Origin: an uncultured Clostridia bacterium
Lineage (GTDB): Bacteria > Bacillota > Clostridia > TANB77 > CAG-508
Assembly (NCBI GenBank): GCA_910589185.1
Contig: CAJUSU010000001.1
Coordinates: 103,996-115,792 of the forward strand
DNA: 11,797 nt
Reading direction: 5' to 3'
The notes under the pieces were generated by a model that saw only the letters and a program-made list of their open reading frames with translations, ran no database searches and was not told the DNA's origin. Shown one piece after another: positions 1 to 6,412 of this stretch (the first letter of the stretch is position 1; each line of letters starts with the position of its first letter). A program made the position numbers and the translations under genes.

Positions 1-887
1 ATGTCATTTTAATAGAAAGTGCATGTTTTTATGATATTATTTTAAAACTGAACAATAGATTTAGTAAGCCAAGAAGACAAAATACATATAACATTATTTT
101 AAGTGGAATGGAAGGGGGACATTCAGGATTTGAAATCGATAAAAAACGTGGAAATAGTAGTATAGAATTAGCCAAATTGCTAGAGAAAATAGAAGATATA
201 GAGATAAGTGATTTTGTAGGAGGAACAAAATTTAATGTAATTCCTTCACAAGCTAAAGCAAAGATCATGACTAATTTAACAGAAAGAAAAATGAAAAAAT
301 TATGTCAAGACATGCAAAAAGAATTACAAGCCAACTATCCTAAAATTAAAGTTACATCAGTATGTAACAATATAAAAGAAGAAGTTCTTGATACGCAACA
401 ATCAAAAGAGTTTTTACAAAAAATAATACAATTTCCACACGGAGTGTTTTATAGAAATGAGAATCAAGAAGTGACTACATCTGTTAATTTAGGTGTTGTT
501 AATTTGCAAGAGCAGAAATTCAAAGTGGGAATGAGAAGTTCAAAGGAATCAGAAGAACAGGAATGCTTGCAAGTCCTTAAAAGTTATAGTGAGCAATTTC
601 AATTAGACTTTACTATTATAGGATCACAACCAGGTTTTGAATCTAATCCTAATAGTTCACTTATTCAGGAATTGTTAAAATCCCACCCTATAGAGGAATT
701 TAAAGAGTTTCCAAAATTAAAATCAGTTCATATTACAGTAGAAGTGGGATTTTTTAAACAAAAAATTCCAAATCTTCAAATTGCTATTATTTCTCCAAAT
801 ATTCAGGGAGCACATACTATAAAAGAATGTGTAGAAATAGATTCTATTAAAAAAGTAGACAAATGGCTTATGAATTTTATAGAATAA
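1..887 (+). CDS. M20-family Xaa-His dipeptidase (PepD-like), 3' part only
   Basis: This is the C-terminal part of an M20 zinc aminopeptidase/dipeptidase of the PepD type, cytosolic enzymes that split Xaa-His and other dipeptides. The frame (codons from position 3) is open to the left edge, so the ATG at 108 is internal and the true start lies outside. The lid-domain entry motif GMEGGHSG (codons from about 102) matches PepD G-x-x-GGHSG. Near the end, GAHTIKE (His codon 813-815) matches the region carrying the last zinc ligand, and VHITVEVGFF replaces the usual HAGLECG while keeping His, Glu and Gly. Upstream, the usual INxDSE zinc-ligand segment appears as VILIESA, so Asp is replaced by Glu, and the CAGG segment normally just after it is not recognisable. 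The family call is fairly firm. Activity on peptides is inferred, and the divergence could mean altered specificity. Confidence 0.8.
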   Translation, partial: VILIESACFYDIILKLNNRFSKPRRQNTYNIILSGMEGGHSGFEIDKKRGNSSIELAKLLEKIEDIEISDFVGGTKFNVIPSQAKAKIMTNLTERKMKKLCQDMQKELQANYPKIKVTSVCNNIKEEVLDTQQSKEFLQKIIQFPHGVFYRNENQEVTTSVNLGVVNLQEQKFKVGMRSSKESEEQECLQVLKSYSEQFQLDFTIIGSQPGFESNPNSSLIQELLKSHPIEEFKEFPKLKSVHITVEVGFFKQKIPNLQIAIISPNIQGAHTIKECVEIDSIKKVDKWLMNFIE

Positions 888-891
888 ATCC

Positions 892-920
892 TTTACTTTT
901 GTTCTTTTTTTGTGTAAAAT
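892..920 (+). promoter_or_regulatory. Candidate sigma-A promoter for the small membrane protein gene
   Basis: TTTACT (892-897) and TAAAAT (915-920) are separated by 17 nt, just after the peptidase stop. Four of six bases match the -35 consensus and five of six the -10. A start near 927 would give a leader of about 30 nt with an AGAGAGGA ribosome site before the ATG at 960. AT-rich DNA makes chance matches common, so this is moderate evidence. Confidence 0.35.
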
Positions 921-959
921 GGATATGTAAGAATTAAAAAGTAGAGAGGATAAAATTTA

Positions 960-1315
960 TGAAAAAGCAAATCATATCATTGATTACAGCAGTTACTATT
1001 TTCTTTATATTGGGATTGACAGATTGCGTATTAGCAACGAATCAGCCAATTGAAAATGAAGATACACCTATTACTAGTGAAGTAACAAATGTACAAGAAC
1101 CAGGAATGACACAAAATCAAGATAATACACAGTGGGTTGGTGCTAATTCTACTCCGACAGATTATATTAATGACATTAATAGCCAATTACAGAATATAGT
1201 ATCGAAGCAACAGCCAAAAGACAATAGAAGAGCAGTTGCTGTTACTATCATTATTATTGTTACAGTTGCTCTTATTGCAATGCTTGTAACTTGGTATTAT
1301 ATGACAAATCAATAA
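960..1315 (+). CDS. Small protein with signal peptide and C-terminal membrane anchor
   Basis: I do not recognise this 118-residue protein. Residues 1-27 form a signal peptide: MKK, then a hydrophobic stretch, ending VLA before TNQ. The Cys at about 23 is preceded by Asp, so it is not a convincing lipobox. Residues 28-90 are polar, rich in Asn, Gln, Thr and acidic residues, and probably disordered. Residues about 92-114 form one very hydrophobic Ile/Val-rich segment, ending YYMTNQ. The likely topology is an exported polar segment held by a C-terminal helix. An AGAGAGGA ribosome site precedes the ATG. It appears to be a single-gene unit, with its own candidate promoter and a hairpin terminator behind it. 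The function is unknown, and the disordered linker suggests a surface-exposed role. Confidence 0.7.
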
Positions 1316-1325
1316 AAACAAGAAT

Positions 1326-1353
1326 GGTGCTTGAAAAACTTCAAGTACCTTTT
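1326..1353 (+). terminator. Rho-independent terminator after the small membrane protein gene
   Basis: GGTGCTTGAA (1326-1335) pairs with TTCAAGTACC (1340-1349) over 10 bp with one G-U wobble. The loop is AAAC, and TTTT follows. The U-run is short, so read-through into the DUF4116 gene, whose ribosome site begins at about 1361, is likely. It may act as a partial terminator. Confidence 0.55.
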
Positions 1354-1370
1354 CGTTCATAGGAGATAAA

Positions 1371-1895
1371 ATGGAAGAGTTTGATTTTGAACAGGCCAAT
1401 AACCGAGAATATGTGTTAAATATAGTAAAAAAAGATGGAAAATTATTAGACTTTGCTTCTAAGGAGTTGCAAGATGATAAGGAAATTGCAATGGCGGCAG
1501 TAGAACAAAATCCAATTGCATTAGAATTTGTGAGCACGAGATTAAAAGGAGATAGAGAAATTGTATATAGTTCTGTATCGAGAATAGGGTGGACAGCTTG
1601 TTATGCTAGCGATAAGTTACGAGGTGACAAAGAATTGATGCTAGCAGGGCTAAAGATAGAAGGACAAATTTTATATTATTCTTCTAAAGAGCTAAGAGAT
1701 GATAAAGATATCGTTTTACAGGCAGTTACTAAAAAAGGGTTAATTTTGAAATATGCAAGTAGACGTTTGAGAAATGATAAAGAGATAGTGCTTGCAGCCA
1801 TTAAACAGGATAAAAGGGCAAAAGAATATATTGATTCAGAAGAATTAAAACAAGATGAAGAGGTACAAGCTATTTTAAATCCACCACAGGAGTAA
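1371..1895 (+). CDS. DUF4116 repeat protein
   Basis: This 174-residue protein is built almost entirely of about six tandem 25-residue helical repeats of the DUF4116 type. The pattern is D-K-E-I-V-L-x-A-V-x-x-x-G-x-x-L-x-Y-A-S-x-x-L-R, with units starting near residues 11, 35, 60, 85, 110 and 135. The first and last units are more divergent, and a short acidic tail follows. There is no signal peptide or membrane segment, so it is probably cytosolic. DUF4116 has no established biochemical role known to me; the repeats look like a helical-hairpin binding scaffold. The ribosome site AGGAG lies 6 nt before the ATG. The next gene begins 3 nt after the stop and its ribosome site lies inside this gene's end, so the two are probably translated together. 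The family call is strong and the function unknown. Confidence 0.85.
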   Translation: MEEFDFEQANNREYVLNIVKKDGKLLDFASKELQDDKEIAMAAVEQNPIALEFVSTRLKGDREIVYSSVSRIGWTACYASDKLRGDKELMLAGLKIEGQILYYSSKELRDDKDIVLQAVTKKGLILKYASRRLRNDKEIVLAAIKQDKRAKEYIDSEELKQDEEVQAILNPPQE

Positions 1896-1898
1896 GAA

Positions 1899-2579
1899 AT
1901 GGAATCTATTAGAGAAAAATTATTTGAATTGCAAGATAAAAAATATCAAGAATTTCATAGTAAATTATGTCCAAATGTAAATGACATCATTGGGGTTCGT
2001 ATTCCGAATTTAAGAAAATTGGCAAAACAAATTGCCAAAGAAAGTCCACAAGAATACTTGAAAAATGCACCTATAGAGTATTATGAAGAAAGAATGTTAC
2101 AAGGTTTAGTAATTGGCTATATGAAGGCAGAATTAAAAGAAAGATTGGAATATTTAGATAAATTTGTACCAATTATTGATAATTGGGCAGTTTGTGATTG
2201 TTGCACTTCAACTTATAAATTTACTGTCAAATATCCAGAAAAAATGTGGGAATATATTCAAAAATATCTTTCATCTAATCGAGAATTTGAATTACGTTTT
2301 GCAATTATTATGCTTATGGACTATTATTTAGAAGAAGAATATATTGACCAAGTTTTAGCCATATATGATAGTATTCATAATGAAGGCTATTATGTTAAAA
2401 TGGGAGTAGCATGGGCTTTATCTATGGCATATGTGAAATTTCCAGAAAAGACAATGAAGCTATTACAAAATAATCATCTAGATGATTTCACTTATAATAA
2501 AACATTACAAAAAATGAGAGAATCTTATCAAGTAGATAGCCAAATGAAAGAAAAATTAAAAAGAATGAAGAGAGGGTGA
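1899..2579 (+). CDS. AlkD-like DNA alkylation repair glycosylase
   Basis: This 226-residue protein matches the AlkD/AlkC-type DNA alkylation repair family, all-helical HEAT-like glycosylases that remove N3- and N7-alkylpurines without flipping the base. Family segments occur in order: GVRIPNLRKLAK (32-43), YEERMLQGLVIGY (62-74), FVPIIDNWAVCD (89-100), FELRFAIIMLMDYYL (130-144), YYVKMGVAWALS (164-175) and DDFTYNKTLQKMRES (195-209). Trp96 and Asp100 have the four-residue spacing of the catalytic Trp/Asp pair in Bacillus cereus AlkD, and Trp172 fits the second DNA-contacting Trp, so it looks active. The length is typical. It starts 3 nt after the DUF4116 gene with AGGAG overlapping that gene's stop, and the phospholipase-like gene follows 6 nt after it, giving one operon. 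Confidence 0.92.
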   Translation: MESIREKLFELQDKKYQEFHSKLCPNVNDIIGVRIPNLRKLAKQIAKESPQEYLKNAPIEYYEERMLQGLVIGYMKAELKERLEYLDKFVPIIDNWAVCDCCTSTYKFTVKYPEKMWEYIQKYLSSNREFELRFAIIMLMDYYLEEEYIDQVLAIYDSIHNEGYYVKMGVAWALSMAYVKFPEKTMKLLQNNHLDDFTYNKTLQKMRESYQVDSQMKEKLKRMKRG

Positions 2580-2585
2580 AATGTT

Positions 2586-3272
2586 ATGCCATCGTGGGCA
2601 ATTCATTTAAAAGTAGCAAAAGAGTTAGCAAAAGATATGCCGCAAGAAGAGGAACAACGTTTCTTATTGGGAAATCTTTTGCCAGATGTAAATGTAGGAT
2701 ATTTAATTAATCCAATTTCTAAACAAATTCCATATAGTATAACACATTATGGGAAAATGGAAACATTTGATGGAAAAACGAGGGAGTTCCCAGATTATGA
2801 AACTTTTATAAAAAATTATGTAGGTAGTATGAAAGACCCAATTGTGAGAGGTTACTTAGCCCATTTAGCAACTGACTTTTACTGGAATTACCAAACCTAT
2901 ATTAAAAAAGGAATTTATAAAAATGGCAAAATGATAGGATTACAGGGAAAGACTAATGTAGTTTTGGGAGAAAGTGAAGTGCTACGCCAAACGAAGGTTG
3001 GAGATTTTAATAGTCTTTCTTATCATTTATATCATAATAATCTAGTAGAGATTCCGAAGTTTAAAGAAGAGTTTGTTCAGGAGGCACAGAAGGTAAGTGA
3101 AATTCATATTGAAAAAATAGACTTAGAAGGGGTAAATCAATATTTTAAAGAAGTTCCAGAAAAAATACAAAAGGAAAATAAAGCATTTAAAATATTTAGC
3201 TTAGAAGAAATGGAACAAGATTTAGAGGAAAATGTAGAGTTTATACAAAATCTTTTTAAAAAGATAGAATAA
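2586..3272 (+). CDS. Zinc-dependent phospholipase C-like protein
   Basis: This 228-residue protein resembles the zinc-dependent phospholipase C / S1-P1 nuclease-like fold (Pfam Zn_dep_PLPC). The N-terminus MPSWAIHLKVAKEL has a His (7) where the family begins its metal site. FLLGNLLPDVN (27-36, Asp34), SITHYGK (His54) and VRGYLAHLATDFYW (His93, Asp97) follow the usual order of metal-binding residues. There is no signal peptide, unlike clostridial alpha-toxin, so it is presumably cytosolic. Cytosolic members occur widely in clostridia without a defined substrate. The C-terminus (about 150-228) is charged and helical. AGAGGGTGA, overlapping the end of the glycosylase gene, supports the ATG at 2586 rather than the out-of-frame ATG at 2581. 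The fold call is good; lipase activity is not shown. Confidence 0.8.
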   Translation: MPSWAIHLKVAKELAKDMPQEEEQRFLLGNLLPDVNVGYLINPISKQIPYSITHYGKMETFDGKTREFPDYETFIKNYVGSMKDPIVRGYLAHLATDFYWNYQTYIKKGIYKNGKMIGLQGKTNVVLGESEVLRQTKVGDFNSLSYHLYHNNLVEIPKFKEEFVQEAQKVSEIHIEKIDLEGVNQYFKEVPEKIQKENKAFKIFSLEEMEQDLEENVEFIQNLFKKIE

Positions 3273-3311
3273 TTTGATAAAAACATCAAAGAATAAGTAA
3301 TGGTGATAAAA

Positions 3312-3557
3312 ATGAAAATGTCTTGGATTAAATATGAAAAAGATGACAGAAGTTTTCGACTACCAGAAGCTTTAGGCTTTGATGTTTTTAAATTACAGGA
3401 TTTAGAGCAAACAGATAATACAATTAAAGAGTTAATCGGAAAAAAATATGATACTATTATTATTTCTAATGAAGTAGCAGGATTTTCCGAAGATATTATA
3501 AAAAAGTATCAAAAAGATAAAGAAATTAAAATTGTCATTTCTCTGGACAAAGACTAA
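3312..3557 (+). CDS. Small cytosolic protein, weakly like V-ATPase subunit F
   Basis: This is a hypothetical protein of 81 residues from the preferred start; an ATG at 3300 would give 85. GGTGAT (3302-3307), which matches the 3' half of the full Shine-Dalgarno AGGAGGTGAT, sits 4 nt before the ATG at 3312. That is the right place for that part of the site, so 3312 fits better than 3300 or 3318. The sequence alternates basic and hydrophobic stretches: a possible beta strand near the start, then TIKELIGKKYDTIIISNEVAG and a terminal KIVISLDKD strand. This recalls the Rossmann-like small subunit F of V-type ATPases, but no ATPase genes are near and the match is too weak to name. It lies 27 nt before the YyaC-like gene, so a sporulation role is possible by context only. 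Confidence 0.65.
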   Translation: MKMSWIKYEKDDRSFRLPEALGFDVFKLQDLEQTDNTIKELIGKKYDTIIISNEVAGFSEDIIKKYQKDKEIKIVISLDKD

Positions 3558-3584
3558 TAAGATAGAAATAAGGAGAAAGACAAA

Positions 3585-4025
3585 ATGGAAAAATATATAT
3601 TTGCATGTATTGGAACTAGCCAATTAATAGAGGATTCTTTTGGACCACGTGTAGGGGAGATTTTAGAAAAAGAATTAAAACAAAATGAAAACATTAAAAT
3701 ATTGGGAACCATGAATTGCCCCATTCATTTTCAAAATGCTCCTATTTTTTTAGATTATTTAAGGAATTTACCTGGCAAATTAATTGTAATAGATTCTGCT
3801 TTAGGAGAAGAAAAACTAATTGGTAATACTTATATGAATAGAGGAGGAATAGAAATTGGCAAAGCTTTTGGGAGAAGTCTTTATTTCCCTGCACAATGGA
3901 ACATTAAAACTATTGTGGGAAAACGAGCAAAGCAATTACAGGAAGAAAAAGCAACTTATCAAATAAACCAATTAGCACAAAGATTGGCTACACAAATTGT
4001 AAATGTTATGCAAGAATTAACCTAA
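3585..4025 (+). CDS. YyaC-family spore protein (DUF1256), divergent
   Basis: This 146-residue protein resembles YyaC, a spore-associated putative protease related to the germination protease GPR. Visible family segments are CIGTSQLIEDSFGPRVG (8-24; compare CIGTDRSTGDSLGPLVG), GTMNCPIHFQNA (41-52; compare GTLDxPVHAxNL) and LIVIDSALGE (66-75; compare IAIDACLG). Asp17 and Asp70, the two conserved acidic positions, are kept. Several surrounding residues differ from Bacillus YyaC, so it is a divergent member. YyaC-like genes occur in spore formers, so this gene is a marker that the organism sporulates. AGGAG lies 10 nt before the ATG. The small unknown gene upstream and the anchored protein downstream may be co-expressed. 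Substrate and activity are inferred only. Confidence 0.8.
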   Translation: MEKYIFACIGTSQLIEDSFGPRVGEILEKELKQNENIKILGTMNCPIHFQNAPIFLDYLRNLPGKLIVIDSALGEEKLIGNTYMNRGGIEIGKAFGRSLYFPAQWNIKTIVGKRAKQLQEEKATYQINQLAQRLATQIVNVMQELT

Positions 4026-4112
4026 AGTTTTTCAAAACACCTGTATAAAAAATTACAGAAATGGAAAAAATAGAACTAGTTAATAAAACACTAAGAAAGG
4101 AAAAAGGAAAAA

Positions 4113-4472
4113 ATGGATACAGGTGGAATGAAAAATATTGTAATATTAAAGGATTTGCCTTCTAATTTAGTAGAAGAAGCAATTGTGTTTTTAAAGGAAA
4201 ATCAGAAATTGAAGAAACCAGAATTGGTGGATATTGAAAATAAAAATCAAAAAGGAAAAACTACATCAAAAGTAGAAAAGAGTAAAAAGGATTATATTGT
4301 AAATGAAGCGCAAATGCTTATTGCAGAATATATCTCTAAGATAGAAAGTAACCATAAAAATGAGGAATTTTCTTATAAAAGATTAAAGAAAAAATATCGA
4401 TTATTAAAAAAAGTAAGCTGTATTTTAGCAATAGGACTTGCAATTAATATTATTTTATTATTTGTTATTTAA
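4113..4472 (+). CDS. Small C-terminally membrane-anchored protein
   Basis: I do not recognise this protein of 119 residues. An N-terminal segment, MKNIVILKDLPSNLVEEA, gives way to a Lys-rich, low-complexity linker (about 38-60). A charged helix, NEAQMLIAEYISKIE, a very basic stretch (KRLKKKYRLLKK) and a single C-terminal hydrophobic segment (about 101-119) follow, so it is probably a tail-anchored inner-membrane protein with its bulk in the cytosol. Two starts are possible: the ATG at 4113 behind AAAGGAAAAAGGAA, or the ATG at 4128 behind CAGGTGGA. The second would begin MKNIVIL, which looks more natural. It lies between the YyaC-like gene and the M23/M50 pair, and a terminator-like hairpin follows it. 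Confidence 0.6.
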   Translation: MDTGGMKNIVILKDLPSNLVEEAIVFLKENQKLKKPELVDIENKNQKGKTTSKVEKSKKDYIVNEAQMLIAEYISKIESNHKNEEFSYKRLKKKYRLLKKVSCILAIGLAINIILLFVI

Positions 4473-4477
4473 ATTAA

Positions 4478-4506
4478 GAATAATACATCTCTTCTAGGCA
4501 TATAAA
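4478..4506 (+). promoter_or_regulatory. Sigma-E-like (mother-cell) promoter for the M23/M50 pair
   Basis: GAATAAT (4478-4484) and CATATAAA (4499-4506) are separated by exactly 14 nt. The sigma-E pattern described for Bacillus subtilis is KMATATT-N14-CATACANT. The -35 box differs at one position and the -10 box at two informative positions. A start near 4513 would leave a leader of about 30 nt holding the AGGTG ribosome site. B. subtilis spoIVF is a sigma-E operon, which fits the products here. Confidence 0.45.
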
Positions 4507-4542
4507 TGAAGCAAGAAGCTACAAAGGAAGAGGTGTATTTTT
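4482..4542 (+). terminator. Terminator/attenuator hairpin that covers the M23 ribosome site
   Basis: AATACATCTCTTC (4482-4494) pairs with GAAGAGGTGTATT (4527-4539) in a 13-bp stem with one U-G wobble. The T-run at 4538-4542 leads straight into the GTG start at 4543. The right arm contains the AGGTG ribosome site of the M23 gene. A transcript coming from upstream would form the hairpin and either terminate or hide the ribosome site. A transcript starting at the internal promoter lacks the left arm. Confidence 0.55.
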
Positions 4543-5541
4543 GTGGAAAAAACAATATCTCCAGAAGAAAGAATTAGAAGAGCAGAAGAAATTTATTATA
4601 GAAGAAGAGAAAATAGTAATTCTGTTAGAATGTCTAGTAGTCAGGTAAAAGAGGGCAATGAAAACAGAAGAATTTCTCTTTACAAAAAGATGATTATACA
4701 AGTTTTAACTTGTATTTTAATTTATCTAATTTTTTCTTTAATTAAAGAAGCAAACTATATTTTCTCAACAGATGTGATGAACAAGACGAAAGAATTTCTA
4801 AGTACAGATATCGACTTTCAAATTATAGCGGAAAATGTAGGACAGTTTTTTCAAGATAACCAAGATAAATTAGACTTCTTAGGGAGTTGGTTAAAAGAAG
4901 ATGAAAGTGAAGCTAAAAATGAAGAAAATGTAAATCAAGAAAATGAACAAAACGAAAATGAGAATACAGAAAATAAGGAAAATACACAAGTAGAAAATAC
5001 AGAAAAGGAAAACAAAGTGACAAATGAGGCAAAAGTCAATATAGTTAATCAAATAGGAATAGGTGGGGCTTCTAATAGTGAAGCGGCAGTAGCAACATCT
5101 TCTAGTGGGAGCAGTAACAAAACACAAATGCAAAAAGATGCGGATTATATTAAAGCAAATTTCAAATTAGAGCTTCCACTCAAAGGAACTGTGACATCAC
5201 ATTATGGAAAAAGAGAAGCAACAGAAATTGTATCAGAAAATCATTATGGTATTGATATTGGTGTAAATGAGGGGACAACAGTCGTAGCAGCAATGGAGGG
5301 AAAAGTGAGTTTAGTCTCAACACAAGGCGAGTATGGTACTCATATAAAGATTACCAATAAAGATGTTACTACAATTTATGCGCATTGTAGCAAGATTTTG
5401 GTAAAGCAGGGGGCAACAATAAAGAAAGGACAAAAAATAGCTCTTTCTGGAAATACAGGAAGAACAACAGGACCACATCTGCATTTTGAAATACGTAGAA
5501 GTAATAGAGTAGTTGATCCAGAATTAGTTTTAAAATTTTAA
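4543..5541 (+). CDS. Membrane-anchored M23 (LytM) peptidase, SpoIVFA/SpoIIQ-like
   Basis: This 332-residue protein uses a GTG start behind GGAAGAGGTG. It has a basic cytosolic N-terminus (1-47), one membrane segment (about 48-67), an extracytoplasmic linker with a Glu/Asn-rich tract (about 117-160), and a C-terminal LytM domain (about 208-332). All metal and catalytic positions expected for M23 are present: HYGID (His234, Asp238), YAHCS (His281) and GPHLHFE (His312, His314). It could therefore cut peptidoglycan cross-links, unlike B. subtilis SpoIVFA and SpoIIQ, which I recall as lacking a full metal site. The next gene is an M50 protease, the same order as spoIVFA-spoIVFB, where FA holds FB in check at the outer forespore membrane. 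I infer that role here; a SpoIIQ-type wall-remodelling role is the alternative. Confidence 0.85.
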   Translation: MEKTISPEERIRRAEEIYYRRRENSNSVRMSSSQVKEGNENRRISLYKKMIIQVLTCILIYLIFSLIKEANYIFSTDVMNKTKEFLSTDIDFQIIAENVGQFFQDNQDKLDFLGSWLKEDESEAKNEENVNQENEQNENENTENKENTQVENTEKENKVTNEAKVNIVNQIGIGGASNSEAAVATSSSGSSNKTQMQKDADYIKANFKLELPLKGTVTSHYGKREATEIVSENHYGIDIGVNEGTTVVAAMEGKVSLVSTQGEYGTHIKITNKDVTTIYAHCSKILVKQGATIKKGQKIALSGNTGRTTGPHLHFEIRRSNRVVDPELVLKF

Positions 5542-5558
5542 AATGGAAGGGAAATAAT

Positions 5559-6194
5559 ATGAGTATCAAAATAGATTTAAGAATTTTCCTGTTTGGAGTT
5601 CTTTTTTTCTGGACAAAGCAAATTGAGATTTATGCAACTATTATGTTCTTTGCTTTTTTACATGAAATAGCACATTTATGTGCTGGACTAGCATTGGGAT
5701 TTAAACCAAAAACTATGAAGATAACGCCAGTTGGATTTCAAATTGCTTTTAAGACTAAAATAGAAGATTATCATAAGAAGATAGTTCTTTATTTAGCAGG
5801 ACCAATGATAAATTTTCTTCTTATTTTAGTGTGCTTTTTATGGAAGACAGAACTAATGATTCCAAAGGAAACAATTATTTATAGTAATCTATTATTAGCA
5901 ATTTTTAATTTACTCCCTATTTATCCGTTAGATGGTGGAAGAATCTTAAAAGAAGTTATACATATTTTTAAAGGAAGTAAAGTAGCTTATCAAAAAAGTA
6001 ATCTTATTTCATTTGTTACAGTTATTGTTTTGACAATTATGGTTAGCATTTCTATTTTGTACATTCATAATATTGCTTTTTTACTTATTTTGATTTATTT
6101 ATGGTATTTGGTAATCAAAAGCCAAAAAGAGTATGAGATTTATGAGAAAACCATGGAATTAACAAGGTCATTTGACAAAAAAAGGAAATCATAG
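5559..6194 (+). CDS. M50 site-2 intramembrane protease, SpoIVFB-like
   Basis: This 211-residue polytopic membrane protein is of the site-2 protease family (M50). The zinc motif HEIAH (35-39, with Glu36 as catalytic base) lies in a membrane helix preceded by MFFAF. The third zinc ligand is Asp125 in NLLPIYPLDGGRIL, matching the family's N-x-x-P-x-x-P-x-DGG. About five hydrophobic segments are visible, and the length fits the compact SpoIVFB-type core without PDZ or CBS domains. In sporulating bacteria SpoIVFB cleaves pro-sigma-K in the mother cell, and the M23 gene 17 nt upstream fits its usual regulatory partner. The substrate is inferred, not seen. The perfect promoter for the next operon overlaps this gene's last codons. 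Confidence 0.88.
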   Translation: MSIKIDLRIFLFGVLFFWTKQIEIYATIMFFAFLHEIAHLCAGLALGFKPKTMKITPVGFQIAFKTKIEDYHKKIVLYLAGPMINFLLILVCFLWKTELMIPKETIIYSNLLLAIFNLLPIYPLDGGRILKEVIHIFKGSKVAYQKSNLISFVTVIVLTIMVSISILYIHNIAFLLILIYLWYLVIKSQKEYEIYEKTMELTRSFDKKRKS

Positions 6195-6200
6195 TATAAT
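6172..6200 (+). promoter_or_regulatory. Consensus sigma-A promoter for RNase J
   Basis: TTGACA (6172-6177) and TATAAT (6195-6200) are both exact consensus boxes with the ideal 17-nt spacer. The -35 box lies inside the last codons of the M50 gene. Transcription should begin near 6207, leaving a leader of about 205 nt. This is the strongest promoter in the window and suggests high, constitutive transcription that would need control afterwards. Confidence 0.88.
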
Positions 6201-6206
6201 AAGAAA

Positions 6207-6412
6207 CATCGGAATATGTTTTAAGTACGGAGATTAAAACAAGCATATTCATTTTATGTATAAAAAATGAAAATTACTCCATAATTTCAAAGAGAGAAAA
6301 GAAATGTTGAAGAGTAAGAAAGTGTTTAAATTTTAAGACGAGGCGAATTCTGTTCGCTTTTCTTCGACGTTAAAATGTACGGAATTTAAAATAAAGGAGA
6401 GAAAAAACTTAA
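6207..6412 (+). promoter_or_regulatory. Structured 5' leader of the RNase J mRNA
   Basis: Three hairpins can be drawn. The first is GAATATG (6212-6218) with CATATTC (6244-6250), continued by TTTTAA (6219-6224) with TTAAAA (6234-6239): 13 bp with a CAAG bulge. The second is TTCATTTT (6248-6255) with AAAATGAA (6264-6271); it shares three bases with the first, so the two may compete. The third is ATTTTAA (6330-6336) with TTAAAAT (6370-6376), enclosing AGGCGAA/TTCGCTT. A near-repeat, GTACGGAGATTAAAA (6225-6239) and GTACGGAATTTAAAA (6377-6391), sits in the first loop and just before the ribosome site. I match no known riboswitch. A regulatory role is inferred from the length and structure. Confidence 0.5.

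Noticed and set aside
3267..3295. Possible sigma-G/F promoter before the small unknown gene
   Set aside because: GAATA and a CATC-type -10 are only 12 nt apart, shorter than the usual spacing of about 15, and the -10 is poor.
4041..4057. CTGTA/TACAG hairpin after the YyaC-like gene
   Set aside because: The stem is only 5 bp, there is no T-run, and the DNA is AT-rich. Not a convincing terminator.
4891..5133. Minus-strand ORF of 80 residues, Cys/Phe-rich
   Set aside because: It is the complement of the Glu/Asn-rich tract of the M23 gene. The composition is a shadow effect and there is no ribosome site.
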